Below are positions 41,769 to 50,999 of a DNA stretch of 64,000 bases, piece by piece. The stretch's first letter is position 1. Each line of letters opens with the position of its first letter. The translations under genes and the position numbers were made by a program. The DNA is from Planomicrobium okeanokoites (GTDB lineage Bacteria; Bacillota; Bacilli; Bacillales_A; Planococcaceae). Below the pieces are notes generated by a model that worked only from the letters and a program-made list of their open reading frames with translations, did not search any database and was not told where the DNA came from. The stretch spans positions 62,001 through 126,000 of the forward strand of contig NZ_QQRS01000006.1 in assembly GCF_003428875.1 (NCBI RefSeq), given 5' to 3'.

Positions 41769-43085
41769 TTGGACATAGCCATACAATTGACGCTATTTAT
41801 CCTGCTTATTATCGCGGCCGCTTTTTTCTCGGCAAGCGAATACGCTATCGTAAAAGTCCGCAGCAGCCGAATTGATCAAATGATTGAAGAAGGCAATCCC
41901 AAAGCTCTGGCTGCAAAAAAGGTCATTACGAATGTGGATGATTATTTGTCCGCGTGCCAGATTGGGATCATGATTTCTGTTCTGGGGCTGGGATGGCTTG
42001 GCCATTCATCAGTCATCGATTTTATCACCCCTTTAACAGCCAGCTTGGGTATAGCGGAAAGTATTGCCGGCGTACTAGCCTTTTTGATTGCTTTTTTTAT
42101 CGTCCTCACAGTTTTGACGATTGCCGGTGAGCTGGTCCCGAAAACAATCGCAATCCACAAGGCTGAGCAAATAACATTGGCTACGGCCAAACCGCTTATT
42201 GTTGCCTATCACCTGATGTACATACTCCTCTGGTTTTATCATAGGACGACAAGACTGATAGCCGGCTTGTTCGGTGTCAGCCACGTCTCTCAATCGGATA
42301 TTGGCCACACCGAGGAAGATTTGAAAATCATCCTTGCGGACAGTCTGGAAAAAGGGGAAATCAATCCTTCCGAATATGCCTTCGTCAACAAGATTTTTGA
42401 ATTCGATGAACGCATCGCGAAAGAAATAATGGTTCCGCGGACAGAAATGAAAATCATTGAAAAAGATCTTACATTGAAAGAAGTCTTTGAAAAAGCCGGC
42501 ATTGAACAATTCACCCGCTATCCTGTAATCGATGGAGACAGAGATCACATCATCGGCGTCCTAAATATGAAATACCTTTTAACGGCTTATATCCGAAATC
42601 CGCTGAACGGTGATAAAGCGGTTGAAAATTTTGTGCTGCCGGTTATCCAGGTGATTGACTCGATGCCATTAAGCGAGTTATTGCTGAAAATCCAGCGTGA
42701 ACGGATCCACATGGCGATTTTGCGCGACGAATACGGAGGAACAGCCGGCCTCGTCACAATCGAAGACATCATTGAAGAAATTGTCGGCGATATCCAGGAT
42801 GAATTTGATTTGGAGGAAGTTCCTGAAGTCCAAAAAATGGGCGAGGACCATTATATCTTCAGTGCCAAGATGCTCATTGAGAGCATAAATGATATACTGG
42901 GTATTGAAATAGACGAAGAAGATATTGATACCATCGGCGGTTGGATGATGAGCATGAATTTCGATGCCATCCCAGGTGAGAAAATCATTGAGCAGGGTTA
43001 TGAATTCCAGATCAAAGAAGTTGACGGACATCACATCCTTTACCTGGAAGTCCGCAAAATTGAAGAATCCGAAAACGAAGAATAG
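41769..43085 (+). CDS. CNNM/CorC family transporter-associated protein (DUF21-CBS-CorC_HlyC)
   Basis: The 438-residue protein has an N-terminal DUF21/CNNM membrane domain with four helices (residues 1-190, including ASEYAIVKVRSSRIDQM), a pair of CBS domains (about 205-335, MVPRTEM and VTIEDIIEEIVGDIQDEFD) and a C-terminal CorC_HlyC domain (about 350-430). Such proteins are Mg2+ efflux-type transporters in several bacteria, although they are often annotated as haemolysin. The start is TTG at 41769 with AAAGGA just upstream; that site is inside a hairpin (separate entry). Confidence 0.88.
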   Translation: MDIAIQLTLFILLIIAAAFFSASEYAIVKVRSSRIDQMIEEGNPKALAAKKVITNVDDYLSACQIGIMISVLGLGWLGHSSVIDFITPLTASLGIAESIAGVLAFLIAFFIVLTVLTIAGELVPKTIAIHKAEQITLATAKPLIVAYHLMYILLWFYHRTTRLIAGLFGVSHVSQSDIGHTEEDLKIILADSLEKGEINPSEYAFVNKIFEFDERIAKEIMVPRTEMKIIEKDLTLKEVFEKAGIEQFTRYPVIDGDRDHIIGVLNMKYLLTAYIRNPLNGDKAVENFVLPVIQVIDSMPLSELLLKIQRERIHMAILRDEYGGTAGLVTIEDIIEEIVGDIQDEFDLEEVPEVQKMGEDHYIFSAKMLIESINDILGIEIDEEDIDTIGGWMMSMNFDAIPGEKIIEQGYEFQIKEVDGHHILYLEVRKIEESENEE

Positions 43086-43087
43086 CA

Positions 43088-43118
43088 AAAGCGACTCTCA
43101 AGTGAGGGTCGTTTTCAA
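43088..43118 (+). terminator. Weak hairpin after the CNNM/CorC gene
   Basis: GCGACTCTCA (43091-43100) and TGAGGGTCGT (43103-43112) pair with one mismatch, followed by TTTT. It may attenuate rather than stop transcription, because the CDF gene follows 30 bases later. Confidence 0.5.
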
Positions 43119-43150
43119 TTTGTTAAAAAGGTTTGGAGGAAGGAAACTTT

Positions 43151-44053
43151 ATGGAGTTATATACAAATTTACGCCGAGGGGAAAAAGGCGCGTGGCTGAG
43201 TATTGGCGCTTATGTGTTCCTTAGCACTATAAAGCTTGTATTCGGATTCGCCGGATCTTCGGAAGCGTTAAAAGCGGATGGCCTGAACAACCTGACGGAT
43301 ATCATCGCTTCTGTCGCAGTACTGGTCGGACTGCGGATCTCCCAGAAGCCACCGGATGAGAATCATCATTACGGTCATCTCCGAGCCGAAACTGTCGCTT
43401 CCCTTCTCGCTTCGTTCATAATGGCTGTGATCGGGCTTCAGGTATTGCTCGGAGCGGGACGCAATCTTTTCAGTCCCAGCGAACAAACTGAACCTTCCCT
43501 CTATACCGCTGGCATCGCATTATTTTCGGCCATCATCATGTATGGCGTCTACCGATACAATCTTAAGTTGAGCCGCGAAATTAACAGCAGTGCTGTAAAA
43601 GCCGCAGCATATGACAACCGTTCGGATGCACTGGTTAGTATTGGCGCCGGCATCGGAATCCTGGGCGCTATTTTGGGAGCACCTGTCATTGATGTCATCA
43701 CCGCCTTTATAGTCGGATTAATCATTCTTAAAACCGCTTTGGATATTTTCAAGGAATCGGTGATGACTTTGACAGATGCCTTCAATGAAGATGAAGTTGA
43801 AACCTTGTCTGCCATTATCCGTAAAGTGCCGGGTGTCAGGAAATTAAGTGATTTTAAAGGGCGCCATCATGGCAATGTCATGTTTGTGGATCTGACAATT
43901 GAAGTCGATGCTTTGTTGAATGTAACGGAAAGCCACTGGATAACGGAAGAAATTGAAAGAAAAGTAAAAAAATCGAAACCTAATTGTGTCGTGCTCGTAC
44001 ATATAGAGCCGGACTATTCTGACTATGACGATCCGGTACAAGAGGGGGATTAG
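43151..44053 (+). CDS. Cation diffusion facilitator (CDF) family transporter
   Basis: From MELYTNLRRGEKG the protein has 300 residues. Transmembrane helix 2 carries ADGLNNLTDI and helix 5 has YDNRSDALVSI, the metal-binding Asp pairs of the CDF family, with HHYGHLRAE at the helix 2-3 loop. The C-terminal cytoplasmic domain (about 210-295) ends in an acidic tail. Metal could be Mn2+, Zn2+, Fe2+ or Co2+; Asn-Asp in helix 2 instead of His-Asp argues against a zinc-only pump. GGAGGAAGG precedes the ATG. It may be co-transcribed with the CNNM/CorC gene and the next ORF. Confidence 0.9.
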   Translation: MELYTNLRRGEKGAWLSIGAYVFLSTIKLVFGFAGSSEALKADGLNNLTDIIASVAVLVGLRISQKPPDENHHYGHLRAETVASLLASFIMAVIGLQVLLGAGRNLFSPSEQTEPSLYTAGIALFSAIIMYGVYRYNLKLSREINSSAVKAAAYDNRSDALVSIGAGIGILGAILGAPVIDVITAFIVGLIILKTALDIFKESVMTLTDAFNEDEVETLSAIIRKVPGVRKLSDFKGRHHGNVMFVDLTIEVDALLNVTESHWITEEIERKVKKSKPNCVVLVHIEPDYSDYDDPVQEGD

Positions 44054-44056
44054 AAA

Positions 44057-44620
44057 ATGTATGATTTCATTGATCAAAAGAGGATAGTATATATTACGTT
44101 TGCGGTTATACTGTTCATCTCCGCTTTATTTGCACCCGTGGCTTTCTTCTATCCAATTAAAACCATGTTCATCACACCAGATGCATTGGCCATCGGCACT
44201 TCTTCCATGTCGCTATTGACCGGAGGCATCGGCCTTGCGCTTATGGCGGGTGGATTGATCGTATTAGCAATGCTGGAACAGCGATTGAAGAAATACGGGT
44301 TTGCATTTGCTCTATTTGTATCGGGGATTATTGCGCTGAGCTTTTCTTTGACCGATTATTATTACATAACTTCCGACGGGTTTGTTTATAATGCCCCATT
44401 ATCCATCACATCCGAGAAATATGGCTGGACGGATTTTGAAAAAGTGGAGGAACGTATTGTCAAAGAAAATGGAATGACAAAGATTGATTCATTTTCATTC
44501 CATTTAAAAAATGGAACGGTCATCGACATGCCGGCAGGAGCAATCCTCACAATGAGCGGCAGCATCATCAATAACGTCCAGGCTTCCGGTGGTGTCCATG
44601 AAAGGATCACAGAAGAATGA
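44057..44620 (+). CDS. Hypothetical membrane protein, three N-terminal helices and a PH-like C-terminal part
   Basis: This 187-residue protein begins four bases after the CDF stop codon. Three hydrophobic segments (about 11-32, 47-70 and 81-98) are followed by a soluble C-terminal domain (100-187) with alternating strands (YYITSDGFVYNAPLSITSEKYGWTDFEKVEERI, then DSFSFHLKNGTVIDMPAG), a layout like bacterial PH-type domains attached to membrane anchors. I do not recognise the family. Tight spacing suggests co-transcription with the CDF transporter. Confidence 0.7.
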   Translation: MYDFIDQKRIVYITFAVILFISALFAPVAFFYPIKTMFITPDALAIGTSSMSLLTGGIGLALMAGGLIVLAMLEQRLKKYGFAFALFVSGIIALSFSLTDYYYITSDGFVYNAPLSITSEKYGWTDFEKVEERIVKENGMTKIDSFSFHLKNGTVIDMPAGAILTMSGSIINNVQASGGVHERITEE

Positions 44621-44628
44621 ATCTGAAC

Positions 44629-44667
44629 TTAAAGCCCCTTGCCATTGACCGGCAAGGGGCTTTAATC
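44629..44667. terminator. Bidirectional terminator between the hypothetical membrane gene and the MscS gene
   Basis: AAAGCCCCTTGCC (44631-44643) pairs perfectly with GGCAAGGGGCTTT (44651-44663). The right arm runs into the stop codon of the convergent MscS gene. Confidence 0.92.
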
Positions 44668-45723
44668 ATTGGCGGGGGCATCTGCTTTCGCCAGTTCAAT
44701 ATCATTATCAAAAAACAATTTGGCGATAGCGTGTCTCAGCCTGCTTTCCAACTGTTCCTTCATCTGGACGTCGACGACATGCACTTCCACTTGGAAATCA
44801 AGCGCAGAATTGCGGAATCCGATAAAACGGACATCAGGCTGTTGATTTAGCGGCACACCCTTCATCGCTGGAATTTCCTGTTCTGCCGCTTCCAAAATGA
44901 GCTTTTCCACCTTTGCCGTGTCGCTGCCATATGCCACACTGACTTCCACTCTTGCAAACAACTCGGCACTGGAACGATTTTTAACGATCTGCTCAATGAA
45001 GTATTGGTTCGGAACGACCATTGTTCCATCTTTCAATGTTTCAACCACTGTAGACCTCAGCTTGATTCTCGTAATTTTACCGATCTTTTTGTCTATTTCA
45101 ACCATTTCGCCCACTTCCATGGGCCGTTCAAACAGGATGATGATACCCGATACGAAGTTCGCTGCTATATTGCGGACGCCGAAACCGATACCGATGCCGA
45201 GCACACTGAAGACAACGCCCAATGCTGTGAGATCCAAGCCGACAGTCGTGAAACTCAAGGCCAGAGCCAGGAACATGACCGTATAGTAAATCAGCCGATT
45301 GATCGTGAAACTTAAACCCACATCTATATCGAATTGTTCATAAATGAACGGCATTACATGCCGGTTGAAAGTCTTGATGATCCGGCTGGCAAATGTCACA
45401 ATCATGACGACCACAACAATCAGAAATACCGATACCTCTACGCCATCAGTTTCATAAAATGCATATGTCAGCCAGCTTTCCTTCCAAAAATAAAACAGGA
45501 AAAGGATGATGGAGCTATAAAAAGCGAGCCAATTCAAGATCGCTTCAATCATCGGCAAAACTCTTTCTCTATATCGGGTATGTTTCAGTATGAATTTAAA
45601 AACCCATTCAATTGTCAGCTTGATGACAAATATCAATGATAGGTAAATAAAGAACATAAAAAATTCCCTAACGGATAAATCTTTCAGTACGTCTATGCCA
45701 TTAAAGAGCTGACTGTTATCCAT
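44662..45723 (-). CDS. MscS family mechanosensitive ion channel
   Basis: The 353-residue protein has four to five hydrophobic helices and the MscS pore and beta domain: LDLTALGVVFSVLGIGIGFGVRNIAANFVSGIIILFERPMEVGEMVEI is the pore-lining helix plus the conserved LxLERPxxVGD-like segment. The C-terminal alpha/beta domain (about 270-345) follows. It acts as a tension-gated safety valve under hypo-osmotic shock. GGGAGG precedes the ATG. The upstream DUF2254 gene ends 20 bases before, so the two are probably an operon. Confidence 0.9.
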   Translation of the reverse strand: MDNSQLFNGIDVLKDLSVREFFMFFIYLSLIFVIKLTIEWVFKFILKHTRYRERVLPMIEAILNWLAFYSSIILFLFYFWKESWLTYAFYETDGVEVSVFLIVVVVMIVTFASRIIKTFNRHVMPFIYEQFDIDVGLSFTINRLIYYTVMFLALALSFTTVGLDLTALGVVFSVLGIGIGFGVRNIAANFVSGIIILFERPMEVGEMVEIDKKIGKITRIKLRSTVVETLKDGTMVVPNQYFIEQIVKNRSSAELFARVEVSVAYGSDTAKVEKLILEAAEQEIPAMKGVPLNQQPDVRFIGFRNSALDFQVEVHVVDVQMKEQLESRLRHAIAKLFFDNDIELAKADAPAND

Positions 45724-45743
45724 CTACTCAGCCTCCCCCCTGT

Positions 45744-47045
45744 TTAATTTCCATTGATGTCCAACAGGTTAACTGCTCTCTTGTTCACTCTTTCAGCTAG
45801 AATATCAATTTTCTTCTGCAGAAATATCCTGTCCATCGATTTTAAATCCTTTGCGGCAACTCCTTCTAATATATACAATTGAATATCCCATAAATCGTTC
45901 TTATGCTTTTCAGGCACTGTCTCTGACGTGATTATCAAAGAATCCGTCAAGGCGCCCAGCACCGATATATCATCTTTTCCATAATAGGAGAACTGGTAAT
46001 AGACTTTATACAGAATTTCTCTAAACTTCGGATAAGGGTACAGTATCCGGCCATTCCCCTTTTTGTCAGTCAGTACGACTTCATCTGTTTTAAGGCTGCC
46101 GATTTTCCCAAGCAGATTACCAAGCCTGATCACGATATCATTTGCTGTATTCGGATCGTTGATGCCTGGCGATATTGCCCGCAGCGAAATTTCCACTAAT
46201 TTTTGCAGAGCAAACTCTACATCCTGTTCAGAAGTCCGTTCCTCTCCGATTATAAAATATTCATTGATTGGAAATTCTTCAGAATCAGCCATATAAACAT
46301 TCACTATGGATTTTGTTTCATGGATGTAATCACCTATAGATACAAGAACTTCCACTTCCATATTATTTTTTTCAGCATATTCCAGAAGTTCTTCGAAGTA
46401 GATATAACCTATAAAACCTGCTTTGCCGGCAGCAAATGACCGCTTGATGCCATCCGGCCTCCAAATTGTTCCTTCATCGCTGCTCTTTTCCCATAATCCT
46501 TCGAATTTTTTTATAACCCGTTCAGTGTCGCCTATCAGATCAATCACTAATTTTCCTACTTGAACAGTAGTGGATATATGATGAATGAAATAAGCAAAAG
46601 TCGCCAAACAGAAGAATGCGATCACGATACCGATAAATGTGGAAATCACATCGTGACTGTAGAGGTGCGCACGCATGAACAGCAACGATAAAGTATTGTA
46701 GATGAATCCACCAAGAAAGACGCCAAGCACTCTCCATGTCAGCCGGTCATGTACGAAATTCTTTAACGTTCTGGGTGAAAATTGAGAGGAATACATTGTC
46801 AGCACAACGAGGATGGTGGAAAACGTGAATGTCGTCATCGTAAGTAATGCACCTGATAAATTCCCCATGATGGTTTTTGCCAGGTCGACATTCGTCAATA
46901 GAATCGAAGGTATGTACTCGCTGAGTGATTCGATTAAATACAAATCGATATAAAAGAAGATGATTGACAGCGCCACAGCAAAAATACTGTAGACGGCCGG
47001 AGTCACCCATAACTTTTCCTTGATCCAAAAAGTGAAATTTTTCAT
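45744..47045 (-). CDS. DUF2254 membrane protein
   Basis: This 433-residue protein has four hydrophobic segments in the first 160 residues (about 13-34, 60-80, 104-125, 135-155) and a soluble C-terminal region with AISPGINDPNTANDIVIRLGNLL, the characteristic DUF2254 motif. Function is unknown; its pairing with an MscS channel suggests a role in envelope stress or ion flux. GGGGGGA lies before the ATG. Confidence 0.85.
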   Translation of the reverse strand: MKNFTFWIKEKLWVTPAVYSIFAVALSIIFFYIDLYLIESLSEYIPSILLTNVDLAKTIMGNLSGALLTMTTFTFSTILVVLTMYSSQFSPRTLKNFVHDRLTWRVLGVFLGGFIYNTLSLLFMRAHLYSHDVISTFIGIVIAFFCLATFAYFIHHISTTVQVGKLVIDLIGDTERVIKKFEGLWEKSSDEGTIWRPDGIKRSFAAGKAGFIGYIYFEELLEYAEKNNMEVEVLVSIGDYIHETKSIVNVYMADSEEFPINEYFIIGEERTSEQDVEFALQKLVEISLRAISPGINDPNTANDIVIRLGNLLGKIGSLKTDEVVLTDKKGNGRILYPYPKFREILYKVYYQFSYYGKDDISVLGALTDSLIITSETVPEKHKNDLWDIQLYILEGVAAKDLKSMDRIFLQKKIDILAERVNKRAVNLLDINGN

Positions 47046-47145
47046 AAGTGTCCCCCCAATTCGTCCTTTAATAAATATTTCCCCTGTTACCGCCTATAAC
47101 AAACACGTTAAACATTTTTCAATAACACCCCACTTTCCATAAAAA

Positions 47146-47176
47146 ATAAAAAAAGCTCCCGATTAAAGGAGCATCT
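47146..47176 (-). terminator. Intrinsic terminator of the P450 gene
   Basis: On the minus strand GCTCC and GGGAGC (47168-47172, 47154-47159) pair around TTTAATC, followed by six or more T residues after the P450 stop codon. Confidence 0.8.
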
Positions 47177-47191
47177 TTCCAATCGAACAAA

Positions 47192-48394
47192 CTATGATTG
47201 TCTCTTCATGACGGGAATTTCCTTTACACCCCGGACAATCATTCCCTGTCGCCATTTAAGTTCGCTTTCTGGTATACGCAATTTCAAATCAGGAAAACGA
47301 TCCAGCAGCCTGCGGATAGCTATCTTTCCCTCGAGCCGTGCAAGCGGCGCTCCAAGGCAATGATGGATTCCCGTCCCAAATGCGAGGTGCGGGCTTTTTT
47401 CCCGGCTGATCTCAAATACTTCCGGATCATCGAACTGATCAGGGTCCCGGTTCGCTGCATTCAAGGCAACCACCACCAATTCCCCGCGGCTGATTTCTTT
47501 TCCTGCAAACTGAAAATTTTCACCCGCCCATCTGGACGTACTGAATTCAACAGGCCCATCGAAACGCAATGATTCCTCGATTGCCTGTCCAATCAGCTCC
47601 GGTTTTTTTCTTAACAGCTCTTTCTGTTCCGGATGCTTCAATAAATTCAGAAATGTATTGCCTATTAAATTGACCGTAGTCTCGTGCCCGGCGATGATCA
47701 ATAAGGTTACAAGACCGTATAATTCCTTTTCCGTCAAACGGTCTCCCTCTTCTTCCGCCTCTATGAGTTTACTGATCAGATCATCTTTCGTCTCAAGCCT
47801 TGTTCTGCTGAACCACTCGCCAAGATAACGGATAAAATCATTCATATGCTGGTAAACACTGACTCCCGGTTCACCGCTGCTTCCTTCAATAAGTGAATTT
47901 GACCAGATCCGGAATTTATCGCGGTCTTCCGATGGCACACCGAGAATTTCGCAAATGACGATGATGGGCAATGGAAAAGCGAAATCATCAATCAAATTGA
48001 TTTCCTTTTTCTGCTCCATTTCGTCCAAAAGCTGATCGGTTATTTCCTCAATTCGTTCTTTCATTCCTTCAATTACCCGCGGCGTAAACGCTTTTTGTGC
48101 CAAGCCCCGGAGACGGCGGTGATCGGGCGGATCAGAAAAAAGCATATTCTGAGTAAAGACACTCATTCCGTCCATCGAGCCTCCATAGAGTTTACTGAAA
48201 TCCTTGATGAAACGCGGCTCTTTCAATGCTTCCACCGCTTCCTCATAACCAGTAATCAGCCAACCCTGCTGGCCATCAGGAAACCTTGTTTTATAAACCG
48301 GATCCCCCGCTCGCAGCTGGGCATAATAGGGGTAAGGATTTTCCACAAATGTTTCTGTAAATAATTGCCGGCTATATTTATCGACGTCCATCAT
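47192..48394 (-). CDS. Cytochrome P450
   Basis: The 400-residue soluble bacterial P450 carries all class motifs: I-helix LLIIAGHETTVNL (oxygen-activating Glu/Thr pair), K-helix ESLRFDGPVEFSTSR and the haem-binding FGTGIHHCLGAPLARLE with the proximal ligand Cys346. It resembles the CYP107/CYP109-type enzymes of Bacillales that hydroxylate fatty acids, terpenes or polyketides. No ferredoxin gene is adjacent, so it must use a partner encoded elsewhere. It is separated from the upstream kinase-dehydrogenase operon by a terminator. Confidence 0.93.
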   Translation of the reverse strand: MMDVDKYSRQLFTETFVENPYPYYAQLRAGDPVYKTRFPDGQQGWLITGYEEAVEALKEPRFIKDFSKLYGGSMDGMSVFTQNMLFSDPPDHRRLRGLAQKAFTPRVIEGMKERIEEITDQLLDEMEQKKEINLIDDFAFPLPIIVICEILGVPSEDRDKFRIWSNSLIEGSSGEPGVSVYQHMNDFIRYLGEWFSRTRLETKDDLISKLIEAEEEGDRLTEKELYGLVTLLIIAGHETTVNLIGNTFLNLLKHPEQKELLRKKPELIGQAIEESLRFDGPVEFSTSRWAGENFQFAGKEISRGELVVVALNAANRDPDQFDDPEVFEISREKSPHLAFGTGIHHCLGAPLARLEGKIAIRRLLDRFPDLKLRIPESELKWRQGMIVRGVKEIPVMKRQS

Positions 48395-48463
48395 ACCGCC
48401 TCCTTTCTCTCTTCATACCCGCTCCTATCCACCTTTTTCTCCACCAAATCACCTATTTGGAAA

Positions 48464-48490
48464 AGAAAAAAGACCGGAAATTCCGGCCAG
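48464..48490 (-). terminator. Intrinsic terminator of the APH-like kinase gene
   Basis: On the minus strand GGCCGGAATTTCCGGTC forms a short stem (arms within 48473-48488) followed by TTTTTTC, about 20 bases after the stop codon. Confidence 0.82.
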
Positions 48491-48504
48491 CACTATACCT
48501 GAAT

Positions 48505-49569
48505 CTATTTAGTTGCTGTTCCAAGCGCATAGCGGATCAGGCTCTTGACGAATCGATCGAAATTCGCAAAGCGCGGATCCTGCGTCTGGCCATTTTTATA
48601 CCTGAAATAAATCTGCTGGACTATCACCGCCAGCTTGAAATAAGCGAACGTCAGATAAAAATCAATTTGAGTGACGTCCCGGCCGCTCTTCTCTGCATAG
48701 CTGCGAATAAATTCCTCACGTGTGTAAAATCCTTCATTGACAGTGACAGGCGGTTTACCCATCCCCTTTTTCAGGAGTTCCGGGTCATCGGCTTGGATCC
48801 AGTAGCTCATCGCCGCGCCCAAATCTGCCAGGGGGTCGCCGACAGTTGTCATTTCCCAATCAAAAAGTCCCGTTATTTCAGTATAATCTTCACTGAACAT
48901 CGCATTGTTCAATTTAAAATCGTAATGGATGATTGTCGGCTCCTGTGATTCCGGGATATTGGCCAGCATCCATTGTTTCAACTCTTCCACCTCTTCAATA
49001 TCATCTGTTTTAGCACGTTCATAACGGCCAATCCACCCGCTGACCTGCCGTTCCATAAATCCTTCCGGTTTCGCCATATCGGCTAGCGCCGTTTTTTTAT
49101 AATCGATGGCATGGAGCTCCACCAGTGTATCCACCATTTTCTCGGATATTTTCCTGCCAAGTTCTGCAGTCGCTTCAGTTCCTGACGGAAATTCGGTATC
49201 CAGCACAACGCCATAACGTCTTTCCATGATGAAGAATGGACTCCCTGTTATAGAGGTTTCTTCCGAAAATACAAATGGTTTCGGGGCTGCTGGAAAAATC
49301 GGCGCCAGCGATTGCAGAATTTTGAATTCCCTTTCCATATCGTGCGCTTTCGGAGCCACTGGTCCAAGCGGCGGTTTACGGAGAACCCCTTCCCATCCCC
49401 CAATTTTAAGTGCATAAGTTAAGTTGGAATGGCCCGCGCCAAATTGGCGGATTTCAAGTTCGCCTTCAGGCAGTCCTTCAATTGACGAACGAAGAAATTC
49501 TTCAAGTCTTTGCAGATCGATTTCTTCCCCTTTTCTGACCGGAATCGTTGCTTGTGTAAAATTCCCCAT
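48505..49569 (-). CDS. APH/choline-kinase-like phosphotransferase (ACAD10/11-type kinase)
   Basis: The 354-residue kinase-fold protein has the nucleotide lid AGHSNLTYAL, the Brenner motif IIHYDFKLNNAMF (catalytic Asp) and the metal motif GLFDWEMTTVGDPLADLG. Proteins of this type occur next to acyl-CoA dehydrogenases in bacteria and are fused to them in human ACAD10/ACAD11, where they phosphorylate 4-hydroxyacyl-CoA. Here the gene starts 16 bases after the dehydrogenase gene ends, so the same reaction is a reasonable guess. An aminoglycoside target is unlikely. Confidence 0.87.
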   Translation of the reverse strand: MGNFTQATIPVRKGEEIDLQRLEEFLRSSIEGLPEGELEIRQFGAGHSNLTYALKIGGWEGVLRKPPLGPVAPKAHDMEREFKILQSLAPIFPAAPKPFVFSEETSITGSPFFIMERRYGVVLDTEFPSGTEATAELGRKISEKMVDTLVELHAIDYKKTALADMAKPEGFMERQVSGWIGRYERAKTDDIEEVEELKQWMLANIPESQEPTIIHYDFKLNNAMFSEDYTEITGLFDWEMTTVGDPLADLGAAMSYWIQADDPELLKKGMGKPPVTVNEGFYTREEFIRSYAEKSGRDVTQIDFYLTFAYFKLAVIVQQIYFRYKNGQTQDPRFANFDRFVKSLIRYALGTATK

Positions 49570-49585
49570 TGGTCCCCCTCATTTC

Positions 49586-50794
49586 TTATAGATATTTTTT
49601 TAATTCCAATTTGGCAATCTGGCTTCTGTGCACTTCATCCGGTCCGTCCGCCAATCGAAGTGTCCGGGCATTCGCCCATTGCGCCGCCAGTGTGAAATCA
49701 TCGCTGACACCCGCTGCCCCGAATGCCTGAATGGCCCGGTCGATAACGCGCAGGGCCATATTCGGTGCAGTGACCTTTATCATCGCGATTTCAGCTTTTG
49801 CTTCCTTATTGCCGACTGTATCCATCATATAAGCCGCTTTCAATGTCAACAGCCGTGCCTGTTCGATATCAATCCGGGAGTCTGCAATCCATTCCCGGAT
49901 TACGCCTTGATTTGCCAATGGCTTGCCAAATGGCGCACGCTCGACTACTCTGCGGCACATTTCCTCAAGCGCACGTTCGGCAGCACCAATCAGCCTCATG
50001 CAATGGTGGATTCTGCCTGGCCCCAGCCTTCCCTGCGCAATGGCAAAGCCTTTTCCTTCTCCCCAAATCATATTGCCAGCCGGAACCCGGACATTATCAA
50101 AATTGATTTCGGCATGGCCATGCGGCGCATGATCGTAGCCGAAAACCGGCAGCATGCGCTCGATCGTTACACCTGGTGTATCCAAAGGCACCAAAATCAT
50201 GGATTGCTGTTCATATTTCGGCGCATCCGGGTCATTTTTCCCCATGACGATGGCGATTTTGCAACGAGGATCGCCAGCCCCTGAAGACCACCATTTTCTT
50301 CCGTTGACGATATATTCATCTCCATCTCTCATAATGGTTGCAGAGATATTAGTCGCGTCACTCGATGCCACAGCCGGTTCAGTCATCGAAAAGCACGAAC
50401 GAATGTCACCATTCAACAGCGGTTCGAGCCATCTCTTCTTCTGCTCTTCTGTGCCGTAACGCACCAATACTTCCATATTGCCGGTATCCGGCGCACCGCA
50501 ATTAAAGACTTCCGGCCCAATCAGCGATCTGCCCATGATTTCACACAAAGGCGCATATTCCTGATTGCTGAGGCCTGCTCCGTATTCACTGTCCGGTAAA
50601 AAGAGATTCCACAGCCCCTGTTCTTTCGCTTTCTGCTTCAACTCTTCCATCACAGGCGGCACTTGAGACCAACGGTTGTTCTGTCCGTTCAATTGCTGTT
50701 CAAAAACCTTTTCATTTGGATAGACATGCACTTCCATAAAATTGTTCAAGCGCTTCTGCAAATCTTTAGTTTTTTGAGAATAGGAAAAATCCAA
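49586..50794 (-). CDS. Acyl-CoA dehydrogenase (ACAD10/11-like)
   Basis: The 402-residue FAD enzyme has [15 protein letters not shown] (the acyl-CoA dehydrogenase signature), [38 protein letters not shown] and [35 protein letters not shown] with a terminal Glu-Val-His; the last segment resembles ACAD11. The start was set at the TTG 50794 because AAAGGTGG is eight bases upstream; a GTG four codons earlier falls in that site. It is the first gene of an operon with the APH-like kinase, and a TetR-type palindrome overlaps the promoter. Substrates may be hydroxylated or branched acyl-CoAs. Confidence 0.9.
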   Translation of the reverse strand: MDFSYSQKTKDLQKRLNNFMEVHVYPNEKVFEQQLNGQNNRWSQVPPVMEELKQKAKEQGLWNLFLPDSEYGAGLSNQEYAPLCEIMGRSLIGPEVFNCGAPDTGNMEVLVRYGTEEQKKRWLEPLLNGDIRSCFSMTEPAVASSDATNISATIMRDGDEYIVNGRKWWSSGAGDPRCKIAIVMGKNDPDAPKYEQQSMILVPLDTPGVTIERMLPVFGYDHAPHGHAEINFDNVRVPAGNMIWGEGKGFAIAQGRLGPGRIHHCMRLIGAAERALEEMCRRVVERAPFGKPLANQGVIREWIADSRIDIEQARLLTLKAAYMMDTVGNKEAKAEIAMIKVTAPNMALRVIDRAIQAFGAAGVSDDFTLAAQWANARTLRLADGPDEVHRSQIAKLELKKYL

Positions 50795-50815
50795 AATAAC
50801 TTCCACCTTTCTTTA

Positions 50816-50833
50816 TACTGACCAGTTGGTATG
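50816..50833 (-). promoter_or_regulatory. TetR-type operator upstream of the acyl-CoA dehydrogenase operon
   Basis: ATACTGACCAGTTGGTAT is an imperfect 18-bp palindrome with six of nine base pairs matching. Its half-site pattern (ATACNGAC/GTNNGTAT) resembles operators of TetR-family repressors of fatty-acid or aromatic acyl-CoA degradation. It lies 22-39 bases before the dehydrogenase start, overlapping a possible -10 element. It differs from the FadR site at 4522, so a second regulator is implied. Confidence 0.5.
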
Positions 50834-50939
50834 TTCAGAATATTAGTTTAATGGTAGCTTTTCTATACATTCTATGCAAGGCTTTGAAAGCCCTTCTTCC
50901 GAATTCTCTTAAAAATTGGAATCATGAATAAAAAACTTA

Positions 50940-50968
50940 TTGACCATTTCGGAATTATCCGGTATCTT
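50940..50968 (+). promoter_or_regulatory. Promoter of the leader upstream of the RsgA-family gene
   Basis: TTGACC (50940-50945) and TATCTT (50963-50968) are separated by exactly 17 bases, and the leader ORF begins about 30 bases later. This is a credible SigA promoter. Confidence 0.6.
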
Positions 50969-50999
50969 AAAGATAACTTGAGGAAAGAGGTGGGGTATT

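Noticed and set aside
41769-43085. Annotation as haemolysin
   Set aside because: The DUF21-CBS-CorC architecture is that of CNNM/CorC ion transport proteins; the haemolysin name is historical.
48505-49569. Aminoglycoside resistance phosphotransferase
   Set aside because: Operon with an acyl-CoA dehydrogenase and similarity to the ACAD10/11 kinase domain argue for a metabolic kinase.
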